Positions 18,378-29,081 of a DNA stretch of 64,000 nucleotides are shown here, one piece after another. The position numbers were made by a program, and so were the translations under genes. The stretch is taken from NCBI RefSeq assembly GCF_000374165.1, contig NZ_KB893705.1, positions 62,001 to 126,000 of the forward strand. Reading direction: 5' to 3'. Numbering within the stretch: position 1 is the stretch's first letter; every line of letters begins with the position of its first letter. The notes beneath the pieces were generated by a model. That model saw only the letters and a program-made list of their open reading frames with translations. It was not told the DNA's origin and made no database searches. This stretch comes from Parafrankia elaeagni (lineage in GTDB: Bacteria > Actinomycetota > Actinomycetes > Frankiales > Frankiaceae).

Positions 18378-19490
18378 CTATCCGTCCGCCTCGCAGACGG
18401 CCGGGGCCGTGTCGTCCACCGGCACCTCGGCCCGGGCCTCCGGCAGCGGCGGGGGCGTTCCACCGAAGGCCGGGCAGCGTGACTTGTGGTCGCACCAGTC
18501 GCACAGCCGGCTGGGCCTCGCCCGCCAGTCACCGGTCCGGTGCGCGCGGGCGATGGCGGCCCACAGCGCCTCGATGCGGCGCTCGGTCGCCCGCAGCTCG
18601 GCCTCCTCGGGCGCGGCCCGCAGCCAGGTGCGGTCGCCCAGGTAGTACAGCCGCAGCTCCCGCGGCACGACGCCGCGGGTACGCCACAGGACAAGGGCGT
18701 AGAACCGCATCTGGAACATCGCCGCGCCCTCGAAGGCCGGGCCGGGCGACCGCCCCGTCTTGTAGTCGATGACCCGTAGCGCCGTGCCCTGCGGCGTCTC
18801 GGCCTCGTCGAGACGGTCGACGTAGCCGCGCAGCCGCAGGCCGGATTCCAGGACGTGCTCGACGTACAGCTCCCGGGCGGCGGGAGCGAGGCGCCGCGGG
18901 TCCTCGAGCGAGAAGTAGCCGGTGAGCAGGTCGCGGGCGCTCTCCAGCCAGGCACTGCGTGCCCCGTCGTCGTCGAACAGGCCCCCGAGCGCCGGATCGC
19001 GGGTCAGCAGGTCCGCCCAGACGGGCTCCACCAGGTCGGCCGCGGCCGGCTGCGTGCGCTCCGTGGCCGGGAGGTCGAACAGCCGGTCCAACACGGCGTG
19101 CACCACCGTTCCGCGGGTCGCGGCCTCGCTCGGTGGCTCGGGCAGCCGGTCGACGACCCGGAAGCGGTAGCGCAACGGGCAGGTGACGAAGTCGGCCGCC
19201 CGGGACGGGGACAGCGAGGCCACGACCTGCGTGCCCTGGGGCTGCGCCACCACCGGCCCCTCATGCCAGCCGCGCCCACCGCTGACCGGCCCGGAGTGCC
19301 CCTCACCGGCCGGCGGGGGCACCGCCCGCGACTCGGGCGTCGTGCCCGGCGGCGGCGTCTTCCCTGCCGGCGTCTTCCCCGCCGGCGTCGTGCTGGCCGG
19401 TGTCGTGCTGGCCGGGCCCGTGTCCGCCGGGTCCGTGCCGCCCGGGCCCGCGGGAGGCGGGGAGGCGGCGGTGGCTGGCAGCGTGCTCAT
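18378..19490 (-). CDS. RecB-family PD-(D/E)XK exonuclease with probable Fe-S cluster
   Basis: The nuclease domain starts with LSPSRAADFVTCPLRYRFR and continues with GTVVHAVLDRLF. RGYVDRLDEAE and VIDYKTGRSP provide the metal-binding Asp and the D-Y-K catalytic motif. QMRFYALVLWR is the QxxxY helix. Cys in FVTCPLRY together with LCDWCDHKSRC would hold a 4Fe-4S cluster, as in AddB and Cas4. It is a stand-alone nuclease, probably in DNA repair. The first 90 residues are Thr-Pro repeats. ATG 19490 is preferred because TAGGGT ends 7 bases upstream. Confidence 0.85.
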   Translation of the reverse strand: MSTLPATAASPPPAGPGGTDPADTGPASTTPASTTPAGKTPAGKTPPPGTTPESRAVPPPAGEGHSGPVSGGRGWHEGPVVAQPQGTQVVASLSPSRAADFVTCPLRYRFRVVDRLPEPPSEAATRGTVVHAVLDRLFDLPATERTQPAAADLVEPVWADLLTRDPALGGLFDDDGARSAWLESARDLLTGYFSLEDPRRLAPAARELYVEHVLESGLRLRGYVDRLDEAETPQGTALRVIDYKTGRSPGPAFEGAAMFQMRFYALVLWRTRGVVPRELRLYYLGDRTWLRAAPEEAELRATERRIEALWAAIARAHRTGDWRARPSRLCDWCDHKSRCPAFGGTPPPLPEARAEVPVDDTAPAVCEADG

Positions 19491-19497
19491 GGCCCAG

Positions 19498-19503
19498 ACC
19501 CTA
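19498..19503 (-). promoter_or_regulatory. -10 hexamer TAGGGT for leaderless RecB-like nuclease
   Basis: On the minus strand TAGGGT ends 7 bases before the ATG at 19490, with no Shine-Dalgarno. Confidence 0.5.
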
Positions 19504-19586
19504 GAACCCGCCACCGACAGGACGGCGATGCCGGGTAATCCCGGGCAGTGGCACCATCCGCGACAGACACAGCGCCGGATGGTCCG

Positions 19587-19592
19587 TAGCAT
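19587..19592 (+). promoter_or_regulatory. -10 hexamer TAGCAT for leaderless site-2 protease
   Basis: TAGCAT ends 8 bases before the ATG at 19601. The divergent nuclease promoter lies 84 bases away, so both promoters share a 110-base interval. Confidence 0.45.
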
Positions 19593-19600
19593 CTACACCT

Positions 19601-20806
19601 ATGAAGGATCAGCCCGGTCCGGGGTACCCCGCGGCGGCGGGCGGGACGGAGCCGCCTGAGCGGCGTCCGGCCGAGCGCCCGCAGGGGATGCGGGTCGGGA
19701 ACGTGCACGGTGTTCCGATCTTCGTCTCGCCGCTGGCCTTCGTCTTCGCCGCGCTGATCACCTCGCTGCTCGTCAGCGCGATCGGCGACCGGCTGCGCGC
19801 GGCGACGAGCACCCCCGTCACCGACGGGCACGTGCTCGCGCTGGCCCTGCTGGTGTCGGCGGGGTTCCTCCTGTCACTGCTCGCGCACGAGATCGGGCAT
19901 GCGCTGACCGCCCAGTACTTCGGGCTGCGGGTCCGGTCGGTGACGCTGCACGGCTTCGCGGGTTTCACCGAGTTCGAGCCCGAACCGGCCACCCCCGCCC
20001 GCGAGTTCCTGATCGCCTTTGCCGGCCCGGCCGTCAACGGCGTCCTCGCCGGTGCCTGCTACCTGGGGCTGCTGGCCGTACCCGAGCACGGCAGCGTCGG
20101 CACGGTGCTGTTCTACCTGGGCTTCACCAACCTGGTGCTGTTCGTGTTCAACCTGGCCCCGGGCCTGCCGCTCGACGGCGGGCGGCTGGTGGTCGCCGCG
20201 GTGTGGGCGCTCGGGCGCGACCGGCTGCGTGGTCTGCGGGCCGGTGCCTACGGCGGCTTCGTCGTCGCCGGCGGGCTGGTGGTGTGGGGCTCGATGCCGG
20301 GCTCGGGTGGTTTCGGGGTCCTGTACACCTACGTCCTTGCCGGGTTCCTGGCCTTCGGCGCCTACCAGTCGCTGCGGCTCGCGAAGGTCCGGGAGCGGCT
20401 GCCCGGGCTGTCCGCGGGCCGACTGGCCCGCCGCACTCTGCCGGTCGAGGGCGCCGTGCCACTCGGCGAGGCGCTGCGCCGGGCGCAGGAGGTCGGAGCG
20501 ACGGCGGTGGCGGTGATCGACCGCGGCGGCACACCCGTCAAGATCATGAACGGCCTGTCGGTGGATGCCATGCCGCCGCACCGCCGGCCGTGGACGACCG
20601 TGGACGAGGTCAGCCGCACGATCAGCCCGGGAATGACCCTGCAGGCCGAGCTGGAGGGGGAGGATCTGCTCGCCGCCGTCCAGCGGGTACCCGCCCCGGA
20701 GTACCTCGTCGTCCAGCATGGGCGTCCCGTCGGCGTGCTCGCGATGGTTGATCTCGTGGCGAGGATCGACCCCGCGGCCGCGGCCCGTATGGTCTCATCT
20801 CGGTGA
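19601..20806 (+). CDS. Site-2 protease family protein (M50) with CBS domains
   Basis: This intramembrane metalloprotease has the zinc motif HEIGH in LLAHEIGHALTAQYF near residue 95. The second metal-binding motif is NLAPGLPLDGGR near residue 185. Six or so helices span residues 30-260, and the cytosolic part from about residue 275 carries a CBS pair. It resembles the Rip-type proteases of mycobacteria, which cut membrane-bound anti-sigma factors or other single-pass proteins. The substrate is unknown. The ATG is supported by the leaderless-type TAGCAT box. The next gene, trmI, is in the same frame 196 bases or more downstream. Confidence 0.88.
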   Translation: MKDQPGPGYPAAAGGTEPPERRPAERPQGMRVGNVHGVPIFVSPLAFVFAALITSLLVSAIGDRLRAATSTPVTDGHVLALALLVSAGFLLSLLAHEIGHALTAQYFGLRVRSVTLHGFAGFTEFEPEPATPAREFLIAFAGPAVNGVLAGACYLGLLAVPEHGSVGTVLFYLGFTNLVLFVFNLAPGLPLDGGRLVVAAVWALGRDRLRGLRAGAYGGFVVAGGLVVWGSMPGSGGFGVLYTYVLAGFLAFGAYQSLRLAKVRERLPGLSAGRLARRTLPVEGAVPLGEALRRAQEVGATAVAVIDRGGTPVKIMNGLSVDAMPPHRRPWTTVDEVSRTISPGMTLQAELEGEDLLAAVQRVPAPEYLVVQHGRPVGVLAMVDLVARIDPAAAARMVSSR

Positions 20807-22234
<1,428 letters not shown>

Positions 22235-22255
22235 CGCTGCCAGGTGTCTAGCGCT

Positions 22256-22269
22256 GCCCAGGCCTGGGC
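22256..22269. terminator. Palindrome in the convergent trmI/ferredoxin gap
   Basis: GCCCAGGCCTGGGC is a perfect 14-base palindrome just after the trmI stop. The gap also holds a repeated TCTAGCGCTGCC. It could end transcription from both sides, but no loop or T-tract is present. Confidence 0.3.
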
Positions 22270-22385
22270 CCCCGGCCGGGCGCGTTCGCGTCGCGGGGTG
22301 CGGCCGGCGGCCGGCGGGTGTTTGCCTGGCGTGGTGGGTGGACAGGTCTGCCGGGTGACCGTGCTCGTCCCGCGCGTGGGGGCTG

Positions 22386-22706
22386 CTACTCCTGCGGGCC
22401 GCCCGCCTCCAGGGTGCCGTCCGCGTGCTCGATGTAGATGCAGGTGCCGGGGCACTGCTCGGCGGCGTCGCGGACCTCCGTCAGCAGGGGGAGGGGCACC
22501 GGCACGTGGGTTCCGGGATCGGTCTGGAGCTCTCCGCCGGTGTCCTTCACGTACGCGAGCCCGTCGATGTCGAACTCGAACACGGAAGGTGCATACTGTA
22601 CGCACAATCCGTCACCAGTGCAGGAGTCTTGATCGATGCGGACCCGGAGACCAGGCGAATCGCCCGGCTTCATTGGTGTTGCCACAGGGCTCCGATCTTC
22701 TGTCAC
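22386..22706 (-). CDS. Ferredoxin, 3Fe-4S type
   Basis: The 106-residue protein has CTGDGLC with a non-Cys residue at the third cluster position. The last ligand is in AEQCPGTCIYIEH. The Cys-to-Asp/Gly change at that position is typical of 3Fe-4S ferredoxins that serve cytochrome P450 or other oxygenases. A similar small ferredoxin often lies between trmI and arc in actinobacteria, with unknown purpose. GTG 22706 is chosen over ATG 22709 because TACGGT ends 6 bases upstream of it. It is transcribed away from arc, so the two share the 123-base region between them. Confidence 0.85.
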   Translation of the reverse strand: MTEDRSPVATPMKPGDSPGLRVRIDQDSCTGDGLCVQYAPSVFEFDIDGLAYVKDTGGELQTDPGTHVPVPLPLLTEVRDAAEQCPGTCIYIEHADGTLEAGGPQE

Positions 22707-22712
22707 CATGGC

Positions 22713-22718
22713 ACCGTA
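22713..22718 (-). promoter_or_regulatory. -10 hexamer TACGGT for leaderless ferredoxin
   Basis: TACGGT on the minus strand ends 6 bases before GTG 22706 and only 3 before ATG 22709. The first spacing fits the pattern seen elsewhere in the window. Confidence 0.4.
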
Positions 22719-22829
22719 ACCCGCTGTTTACGGTAAAGCCGGGTCGTCCTCGCGCGACTGGCCTGCCAGCGGCTCTGACAAAGGTAGTGTTGGGTGCGTC
22801 CCGGTCGGCACGGGGGAGGTGGAGGCGCG

Positions 22830-24635
22830 GTGTCCGGTCCCCGTTCGGGCTCTGGCTCCGGTGGGAGCACGGGTCGTCCTGACGACGCCGATTCTCATCG
22901 GTCGGCGTCCGAGAAGGAAGTACACGAACTCACGACTCAGGTCACCTTCCTGGAGGAAGAAGTGGCCATGCTGCGGCGGAGACTGTCTGAATCGCCCCGA
23001 CAGGCGCGTGTCCTGGAGGAGCGGCTGGCGCAGATCCAGGCGGAGCTACAGGCTGCCAACGGTCAGAATGACAGGCTCGTCGCCACCCTTCGGGAGGCAC
23101 GTGACCAGATCATCTCGCTGAAGGAGGAGGTCGACCGGCTCGCGCAACCGCCGAGCGGGTACGGCGTCTTCCTCCATGGGTACGACGACGGCACGGTCGA
23201 CGTGTTCACGCAGGGCAGAAAGCTCCGTGTGACGGTGTCGCCGAACGTCGAGGCCAAGCTCCTGCAGCCCGGTCAGGAGGTCATGCTCAACGAGGCGCTC
23301 AACGTCGTGGAAGTCCGCGCGTTCGAGCGGCAGGGCGAGATCGTCCTGCTCAAGGAGGTCCTCGAGAGCGGTGACCGGGCGCTGGTGATCGGTCATACCG
23401 ACGAGGAACGGGTCGTCATGCTGGCCCAGCCACTCCTCGACGGGCCGATCCGAGCCGGTGACTCGCTCCTGATCGAGACGCGGTCGGGCTTCGCCTTCGA
23501 GCGGATCCCGAAGTCCGAGGTCGAGGAGCTGGTCCTGGAGGAGGTGCCCGACATCGGGTACGAGCAGATCGGTGGGCTCAAGGGTCAGATCGAGTCGATC
23601 CGCGACGCCGTCGAGCTGCCGTTCCTGTACAAGGAGCTGTTCCTCGAGCATCAGCTCAAGCCCCCGAAGGGTGTGCTGCTCTACGGCCCGCCCGGCTGTG
23701 GCAAGACGCTGATCGCCAAGGCGGTGGCGAACTCTCTGGCCAAGAAGGTCGAGGCACAGACAGGCCAGGGCTCCGGCCGGGCCTTCTTCCTCAACATCAA
23801 GGGCCCGGAGCTGCTCAACAAGTACGTCGGCGAGACCGAGCGGCAGATTCGGCTGGTGTTCCAACGGGCGCGCGAGAAGGCGTCCGAGGGGATGCCGGTG
23901 ATCGTGTTCTTCGACGAGATGGACTCGATCTTCCGGACCCGTGGCTCGGGTGTCTCCTCGGACGTGGAGAACACGATCGTTCCGCAGCTGCTCAGCGAGA
24001 TCGACGGCGTCGAGCAGCTTGAGAACGTGATCGTGATCGGCGCGTCCAACCGGGAGGACATGATCGACCCGGCGATTCTGCGGCCGGGCCGGCTGGACGT
24101 GAAGATCAAGGTGGAGCGTCCGGACGCCGAGGCGGCCAAGGACATCTTCGCCAAGTACGTCCTGCCTGCACTGCCGCTGCATGCCGACGATCTTGCCGAG
24201 CACGGCGGCAACCGGGAGGCGACCTGCCAGGGCATGATCCAGCGGGTCGTCGAGCGGATGTACGCCGAGAGCGACGAGAACCGGTTCCTCGAGGTCACCT
24301 ACGCCAACGGTGACAAGGAGGTCCTGTACTTCAAGGACTTCAACTCCGGAGCCATGATCGAGAACATCGTCGCCCGGGCGAAGAAGATGGCGGTCAAGGA
24401 TCTCATCGAGAGCGGCGTCCGGGGTCTGCGCATGCAGCATCTCCTGTCGGCGTGCCTGGATGAGTTCAAGGAGAACGAGGACCTGCCGAACACGACGAAC
24501 CCGGACGACTGGGCCCGGATCTCGGGCAAGAAGGGCGAGCGGATCGTCTACATCCGCACGCTGGTCACCGGGACGAAGGGTACGGAAGCCGGCCGTTCGA
24601 TCGACACGATCGCGAACACCGGCCAGTACCTGTAG
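22830..24635 (+). CDS. arc: Proteasome-associated AAA ATPase (ARC/Mpa)
   Basis: ARC recognises Pup-tagged proteins, unfolds them and threads them into the 20S proteasome. An N-terminal coiled coil (about residues 30-105) binds Pup and is followed by tandem OB folds to about residue 240. Walker A is GPPGCGKT near 286, Walker B is [10 protein letters not shown] near 358 and the sensor region has [18 protein letters not shown]. The protein ends in QYL, matching the C-terminal tail that docks into the proteasome and opens its gate. GGGGGAGG precedes the GTG at 22830. A strong hairpin follows the gene. Confidence 0.96.
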   Translation: MSGPRSGSGSGGSTGRPDDADSHRSASEKEVHELTTQVTFLEEEVAMLRRRLSESPRQARVLEERLAQIQAELQAANGQNDRLVATLREARDQIISLKEEVDRLAQPPSGYGVFLHGYDDGTVDVFTQGRKLRVTVSPNVEAKLLQPGQEVMLNEALNVVEVRAFERQGEIVLLKEVLESGDRALVIGHTDEERVVMLAQPLLDGPIRAGDSLLIETRSGFAFERIPKSEVEELVLEEVPDIGYEQIGGLKGQIESIRDAVELPFLYKELFLEHQLKPPKGVLLYGPPGCGKTLIAKAVANSLAKKVEAQTGQGSGRAFFLNIKGPELLNKYVGETERQIRLVFQRAREKASEGMPVIVFFDEMDSIFRTRGSGVSSDVENTIVPQLLSEIDGVEQLENVIVIGASNREDMIDPAILRPGRLDVKIKVERPDAEAAKDIFAKYVLPALPLHADDLAEHGGNREATCQGMIQRVVERMYAESDENRFLEVTYANGDKEVLYFKDFNSGAMIENIVARAKKMAVKDLIESGVRGLRMQHLLSACLDEFKENEDLPNTTNPDDWARISGKKGERIVYIRTLVTGTKGTEAGRSIDTIANTGQYL

Positions 24636-24674
24636 GCGGTACGAGGCCACTGTCGGCCTCGTCCGGCGGACCCA

Positions 24675-24712
24675 CGCGGCGGCCGCCTCGCACCTGCGAG
24701 GCGGCCGCCGCG
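24675..24712 (+). terminator. 18-bp perfect hairpin after arc
   Basis: Bases 24675-24692 are the exact reverse complement of 24695-24712, separated by CC. In a transcript the innermost pairs must open. No T-tract follows, as is common for actinobacterial terminators. It would end the arc transcript before dop. Confidence 0.65.
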
Positions 24713-25093
24713 CCATTTCCGCGCACTGTCGGGCTGCCGCGCGGAGCCGGGCAGCCGGCCGGCGGCTGTTCCGACCAGGGCGACCTGATCGCCCAGAGTC
24801 GGCGGGCGGCGCCGGTCCGATCCCGGGGGCCGTCCATCGAGGCCTGGCGGGATCGTTCGACGCGCCCGCCCGAAGCGACATCCAAGATAGTCAACGCTGT
24901 TGACGCAAGTTCACCAGGGAAACGATCATGGAATGGCCGGATCCGGCCATCTGGTCACCCGGCGCACGGAAACGCTGAGAACGAGGCGGTACAGGGCTCG
25001 GGCGACCCGCGCGGCCCCGTCCGGGAGCTTCCCGGCAACAGGGTCGGAGGGAGCAAGGACGGCGTCCGGCCGACCCTGTGGCTCGCCAGCACC
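24713..25093. other. arc-dop intergenic region
   Basis: No coding sequence is convincing here. It holds the inverted repeat at 24890-24904 and leads to the TACGCT box of dop. Confidence 0.5.
24890..24904. promoter_or_regulatory. Inverted repeat GTCAACGCTGTTGAC upstream of dop
   Basis: Two 6-base arms flank GCT, about 200 bases upstream of dop. The right arm plus the next base reads TTGACG, a -35-like hexamer. It could be an operator, but no cognate regulator is known. Confidence 0.3.
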
Positions 25094-25099
25094 TACGCT
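25094..25099 (+). promoter_or_regulatory. -10 hexamer TACGCT for leaderless dop
   Basis: TACGCT ends 6 bases before the dop GTG, with no Shine-Dalgarno. Confidence 0.5.
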
Positions 25100-25105
25100 T
25101 GCAGT

Positions 25106-26623
25106 GTGAGCGTGCGCCGGATCATGGGGTCTGAGACCGAGTACGGCGTGTCCGTGCCTGGTCAGCCCAATACAAACCAGATGCTGGCTTCGTCTTTGGT
25201 GGTGAACTCATACGCCAACCGGGCGGCGACCGGGGGAAGTCGAGCCAGATGGGACTTCGAGGAGGAGTCCCCACTGCGCGACGCCCGCGGCTTCGAGCTG
25301 CCCAGGGAACCCGCGGTCGATCCGAGCGCGCCGGCGAACGAGGACGACCTGGGGCTGGCCAACGTCATCCTGACGAACGGCGCACGCCTCTATGTCGACC
25401 ACGCGCACCCGGAGTTCTCGACTCCGGAGGTGACGAACCCGCGTGACATCGTCCTCTGGGACAAGGCGGGGGAGCGGGTGATGGCCGAGGCGGCCCGCCG
25501 GGCGCTCGCCGTTCCGGGGACGATGCCCGTCCACCTCTACAAGAACAACACCGACAACAAGGGTGTCTCCTACGGGTGTCATGAGAACTACCTCATGAAC
25601 CGGTCGACGCCGTTCGGTGAGATCGTGCGGCACCTGACGCCGTTCTTCGTGTCCCGCCAGGTGATCTGTGGCGCGGGGCGGGTCGGCATCGGCCAGGACG
25701 GGCGGGAGTCCGGCTTCCAGATCAGCCAGCGCTCCGACTTCTTCGAGGTCGAGGTGGGCCTCGAGACCACTCTCAAGCGCCCCATCATCAACACGCGGGA
25801 CGAGCCCCACGCCGACCCGGAGAAGTACCGTCGCCTGCATGTGATCATCGGTGACGCGAACATGAGCGAGATCGCCACCTATCTCAAGGTGGGCACGACC
25901 GCGCTGGTGCTCGCGATGATCGAGGAGGGTTGGCTGGAGGTCGACCTGTCGGTGGACGCGCCGGTGGCGACGCTGCGGGCGATCTCCCACGACCCGTCTC
26001 TGCGCCGCCTGCTGACGTTGCGGGACGGCCGGAAGATGACGGCCGTCCAGCTGCAGATGGAGTATTTCGAGCAGGCCCGCAAGTTCGTGGAGGACCGGCT
26101 CGGCACGGATGTCGATCCGCAGACGGCCGATGTTCTCTCCCGGTGGGAATCGGTGCTCGGGCGGCTCGAGGTCGACCCGATGTCCTGTTCGCGCGAGCTC
26201 GACTGGGTGGCGAAGCTGTCGATCCTGGAGGGCTACCGCTCCCGGGACTCGCTCGCCTGGGACTCGCCCCGGCTGCAGCTTGTCGATCTGCAGTACCACG
26301 ACGTGCGGCCGGAGAAGGGCCTCTACAACCGCCTGGTGGAGCGTGGTCGCTTCGACCGGCTGCTGGACGAGGACGACGTCGTCCGGGCGATGACGGAGCC
26401 CCCCGAGGACACCAGGGCCTACTTCCGTGGGCGCTGTCTGGCGCTTTACCCGCAGCAGGTCGCGGCGGCGTCGTGGGATTCGGTCATCTTCGACATCGGC
26501 CGGGACTCGCTGCAACGGGTGCCGACCCTGGAGCCGCTGCGCGGCACCAGGGCCCACGTGGGTGAGCTGCTGGCCCGATGCCGGACCGCCTCTGATCTGG
26601 TGGACGCCCTGTCGGGAAACTGA
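25106..26623 (+). CDS. dop: Pup deamidase / depupylase
   Basis: Dop converts the C-terminal Gln of Pup to Glu and also removes Pup from substrates. The 505-residue protein belongs to the carboxylate-amine/glutamine synthetase-like fold. [12 protein letters not shown] near the start carries the metal-binding Glu, and [18 protein letters not shown] holds the catalytic Asp region. [20 protein letters not shown] and [12 protein letters not shown] are shared with PafA. The 40-residue insertion after residue 40, absent from PafA, is the characteristic Dop loop. The start is GTG 25106. pup follows 219 bases later. Confidence 0.95.
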   Translation: MSVRRIMGSETEYGVSVPGQPNTNQMLASSLVVNSYANRAATGGSRARWDFEEESPLRDARGFELPREPAVDPSAPANEDDLGLANVILTNGARLYVDHAHPEFSTPEVTNPRDIVLWDKAGERVMAEAARRALAVPGTMPVHLYKNNTDNKGVSYGCHENYLMNRSTPFGEIVRHLTPFFVSRQVICGAGRVGIGQDGRESGFQISQRSDFFEVEVGLETTLKRPIINTRDEPHADPEKYRRLHVIIGDANMSEIATYLKVGTTALVLAMIEEGWLEVDLSVDAPVATLRAISHDPSLRRLLTLRDGRKMTAVQLQMEYFEQARKFVEDRLGTDVDPQTADVLSRWESVLGRLEVDPMSCSRELDWVAKLSILEGYRSRDSLAWDSPRLQLVDLQYHDVRPEKGLYNRLVERGRFDRLLDEDDVVRAMTEPPEDTRAYFRGRCLALYPQQVAAASWDSVIFDIGRDSLQRVPTLEPLRGTRAHVGELLARCRTASDLVDALSGN

Positions 26624-26842
26624 CATCGACAGTTCCTCGGTGTGGCATTCCCGGAGTTCGCTCGGGAGTGGCGGTTCGTCCGGGGATGGCGGACGGTGCC
26701 ACCACGGACCTGCGTGTTTTGCGCCCTCGGCGGACGCCGCGACGTGGTCCCTGGTTCGTGATGGAGTGGAGCACGCACCGGTCCACCGGAAGTAGTCGGC
26801 GGAGCGGGATAGTGTCGCCCCAGGCGATCGAAGGAGGCTCCC

Positions 26843-27061
26843 ATGGCCCAGAGGGACACCGGAGGCGGGCAGCAGCGCACCGGCCGCCGCGACGACGAGA
26901 CGAGCGAGGCCGAGGTCGAGGAATCGACCTCCTCGGATCTGAAGGAAAGGCACGAGAAGCTCTCGGAGGATGTCGACTCCCTGCTCGACGAAATCGACGA
27001 CGTTCTCGAGGAGAACGCCGAGGAGTTCGTGAAGGGATACGTCCAGAAGGGCGGCCAGTAG
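26843..27061 (+). CDS. pup: Prokaryotic ubiquitin-like protein Pup
   Basis: Pup is the 72-residue tag attached through its C-terminus to substrate lysines. It is polar, rich in Glu and Asp, and has the helix-forming segment SDLKERHEKLSEDVDSLLDE that binds the ARC coiled coil. It ends in GGQ, so Dop must deamidate it before PafA can use it. GAAGGAGG lies about 5 bases before the ATG. It sits between dop and prcB, the usual order, though here 357 bases separate it from prcB. Confidence 0.97.
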   Translation: MAQRDTGGGQQRTGRRDDETSEAEVEESTSSDLKERHEKLSEDVDSLLDEIDDVLEENAEEFVKGYVQKGGQ

Positions 27062-27418
27062 GCTCTGGCGTCCTCCGTGGCCTGAGTCGGGCGGCACCCC
27101 GCCTGGCCGGGCCGGCTGTGGCGGGCATGTGGGGCGTCTGCGGGCCAGTGCGGGTGGCACCCGCTCGGGTGATCCGGGCGGTGGGTGCCAGCGAGGCTGA
27201 CCTGCGTGCCCCGGCTGCCGGCCGTCCTGGCCGGTGCTGCAAGGGGGCAGCCCTGGGTCTCGCTGTGGCCCCGCGCCGGACGGGGCGGGGCCACAGCCAC
27301 ACCAGCGACCCGGCGCGTGGCATCACGTGGCATGTTGTGCGTCACCCGCAGCATGGGCTTGGGCCTTCAGGGCCATCCCGCGCTGCCAGTCGATGATCGA
27401 GTATCTGAAGGGGGATGC
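27062..27418. other. pup-prcB intergenic region
   Basis: No credible gene is seen. Arms TGGCACCC (27155-27162) and GGGTGCCA (27183-27190) could form a hairpin with a 20-base loop and end part of the pup transcript. A separate prcB promoter may lie nearer 27400, but I cannot define it. Confidence 0.35.
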
Positions 27419-28240
27419 GTGCCTGATCCAACGGGAGTCGGGCGTCTTCCGGCTGTGTTCATGACACCGGGAACGTCGTCGTTCGCCGATTTCCTGTCCG
27501 TGGCGGCGCCGGATCTGCTTCCGGGCGCTCGGGGCTCGTTGCCCGCTCCGGTGACCGACGCTGCTCACGGCACCACCATCGTTGCCGTGGCCTTCCCCGG
27601 TGGCGTGATCATGGCCGGCGACCGCCGTGCCACGCAGGGCCACATGATCGCCCAGCGGGACGTCGAGAAGGTCCACCACGCGGACGAGTTCTCCTGCGTG
27701 GGCTACGCCGGCACGGCCGGGGTGGGCGCCGAACTGATCCGCCTGTTCCAGGTGGAGCTGGAGCACTACGAGAAGATCGAGGGCTCGACCCTGAGCCTGG
27801 ACGCGAAGGCCAACCGGCTCGCGTTCATGGTCAAGGGGAACCTGCCGATGGCCATGCAGGGTCTGGCCGTCATTCCGCTGTTCGCCGGGTTCGACACCGA
27901 GACCGGCCAGGGGCGGATCTTCTCCTACGACATCGCCGCCGCGAAGTCCGAGGAGCGCACCTACGAGTCGATCGGGTCGGGCTCGGTCTTCGCCCGCGGC
28001 TCGCTCAAGAAGCGCTTCCGGCCGGACCACACCGCGGATGACGCGGTGCGGATCAGTATCGAGGCGCTCTACGACGCCGCCGACGACGACTCGGCGACCG
28101 GTGGCCCCGACCTCATCCGCAAGCTGTATCCGATCGTCGCCTCGGTGACCGCGGACGGATACCGTCGCCTCACCGATGACGAGGTCGCGCCGGTGGTCGA
28201 GTCGATCATCGCCGACCGCGCCCAGAACTCAGGAGGCTGA
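27419..28240 (+). CDS. prcB: 20S proteasome beta subunit
   Basis: The beta subunit carries the proteolytic site of the 20S core. A 51-residue propeptide ends in AAHG, and self-cleavage would expose Thr52 in [21 protein letters not shown]. That segment also contains the conserved Asp and Lys/Arg region of the Ntn hydrolase site. The GTG at 27419 follows GAAGGGGGA closely; GTG 27455 and ATG 27461 are alternatives within the propeptide. prcA begins one base after its stop, so they form an operon and a matched complex. Confidence 0.95.
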   Translation: MPDPTGVGRLPAVFMTPGTSSFADFLSVAAPDLLPGARGSLPAPVTDAAHGTTIVAVAFPGGVIMAGDRRATQGHMIAQRDVEKVHHADEFSCVGYAGTAGVGAELIRLFQVELEHYEKIEGSTLSLDAKANRLAFMVKGNLPMAMQGLAVIPLFAGFDTETGQGRIFSYDIAAAKSEERTYESIGSGSVFARGSLKKRFRPDHTADDAVRISIEALYDAADDDSATGGPDLIRKLYPIVASVTADGYRRLTDDEVAPVVESIIADRAQNSGG

Positions 28241-28241
28241 C

Positions 28242-28970
28242 GTGACCATGCCGTTCGGCTACGCAAGCCCCGAACAGCAGGTCCGGGACAAGTCCGAGTA
28301 CGCGCGCAAGGGCATCGCGCGCGGTCGGAGCGTGGTCGTCCTCACCTACGTCGACGGCATCCTGTTCGTCGCCGAGAACCCGTCGACGACCCTGCACAAG
28401 ATCAGTGAGATGTACGACCGCGTCGGGTTCGCCGCGGTCGGCAAGTACAACGAGTTCGAGAACCTCCGTACCGCCGGGATCCGGATCATGGATACTCGCG
28501 GCTACATGTACGACCGGAGGGACGTCACGAGCCGTGCGCTGGCCAACGCCTACGCGCAGACGCTCGGTGCGATCTTCACCGAGAGCATCAAGCCGTACGA
28601 GGTCGAGATCGTCGTGGCCGAGGTCGGCGACACCGTGGCCGAGGACCAGATCTACCGGCTGACCTACGACGGCTCGATCGCCGACGAGCGCGGCTTCATC
28701 GCCATCGGCGGGCAGTCCGAGCAGGTGATGACCTCCCTGCGGGAGCACCACGTGGAGGGCCAGCAGCTGTCGGCCGCGCTGCGGGTGGCGGTCGACGCGC
28801 TGACCGCCGGGGTGCCCCCCGGCTCGTCGCAGAACGGGGAGCGCACCCTCACCGCGGCGAACCTCGAGGTCGCCATGCTGGACCGCACGCGGACCCGGCG
28901 GATGTTCAAGCGGATCGTCGGCAGTCAGCTGGACGGCCTGCTCACGGAGACGGCGCCCGCCGCCTCCTGA
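28242..28970 (+). CDS. prcA: 20S proteasome alpha subunit
   Basis: The alpha subunit forms the outer, gated rings of the core and binds [23 protein letters not shown] is the typical bacterial alpha N-terminus that closes the gate. No catalytic Thr is present. [20 protein letters not shown] and [20 protein letters not shown] are family hallmarks. AGGAGG lies 5 bases before GTG 28242, while ATG 28248 is too far, so GTG is chosen. The product is 242 residues and ends in a short Ala-rich tail. Confidence 0.95.
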   Translation: MTMPFGYASPEQQVRDKSEYARKGIARGRSVVVLTYVDGILFVAENPSTTLHKISEMYDRVGFAAVGKYNEFENLRTAGIRIMDTRGYMYDRRDVTSRALANAYAQTLGAIFTESIKPYEVEIVVAEVGDTVAEDQIYRLTYDGSIADERGFIAIGGQSEQVMTSLREHHVEGQQLSAALRVAVDALTAGVPPGSSQNGERTLTAANLEVAMLDRTRTRRMFKRIVGSQLDGLLTETAPAAS

Positions 28971-29004
28971 CCCTGGCAGGTGGTGGCCGGGGCCGTTCTG
29001 TGGC

Positions 29005-29059
29005 CTCTCCGCCTGGCTGCTGGGCCTGCTGCTCGCAGGCCTGCCGGCCAGGCGGAGGG
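29005..29059. terminator. Nested inverted repeat between convergent prcA and rsgA
   Basis: Outer arms at 29007-29017 and 29047-29057 pair perfectly over 11 bases. Inner arms GGCCTGC (29023-29029) and GCAGGCC (29035-29041) form a second stem. Placed 35 bases after prcA and just past the rsgA stop, it could terminate both transcripts. Confidence 0.6.
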
Positions 29060-29081
29060 CGCTACGGGTGCCTACCGGCGC

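Noticed and set aside
24900-25109. A 69-codon plus-strand frame before dop
   Set aside because: It has no ribosome binding site, no recognisable motif and runs into the dop start in another frame. The TTGACG at its beginning is better seen as part of an inverted repeat.
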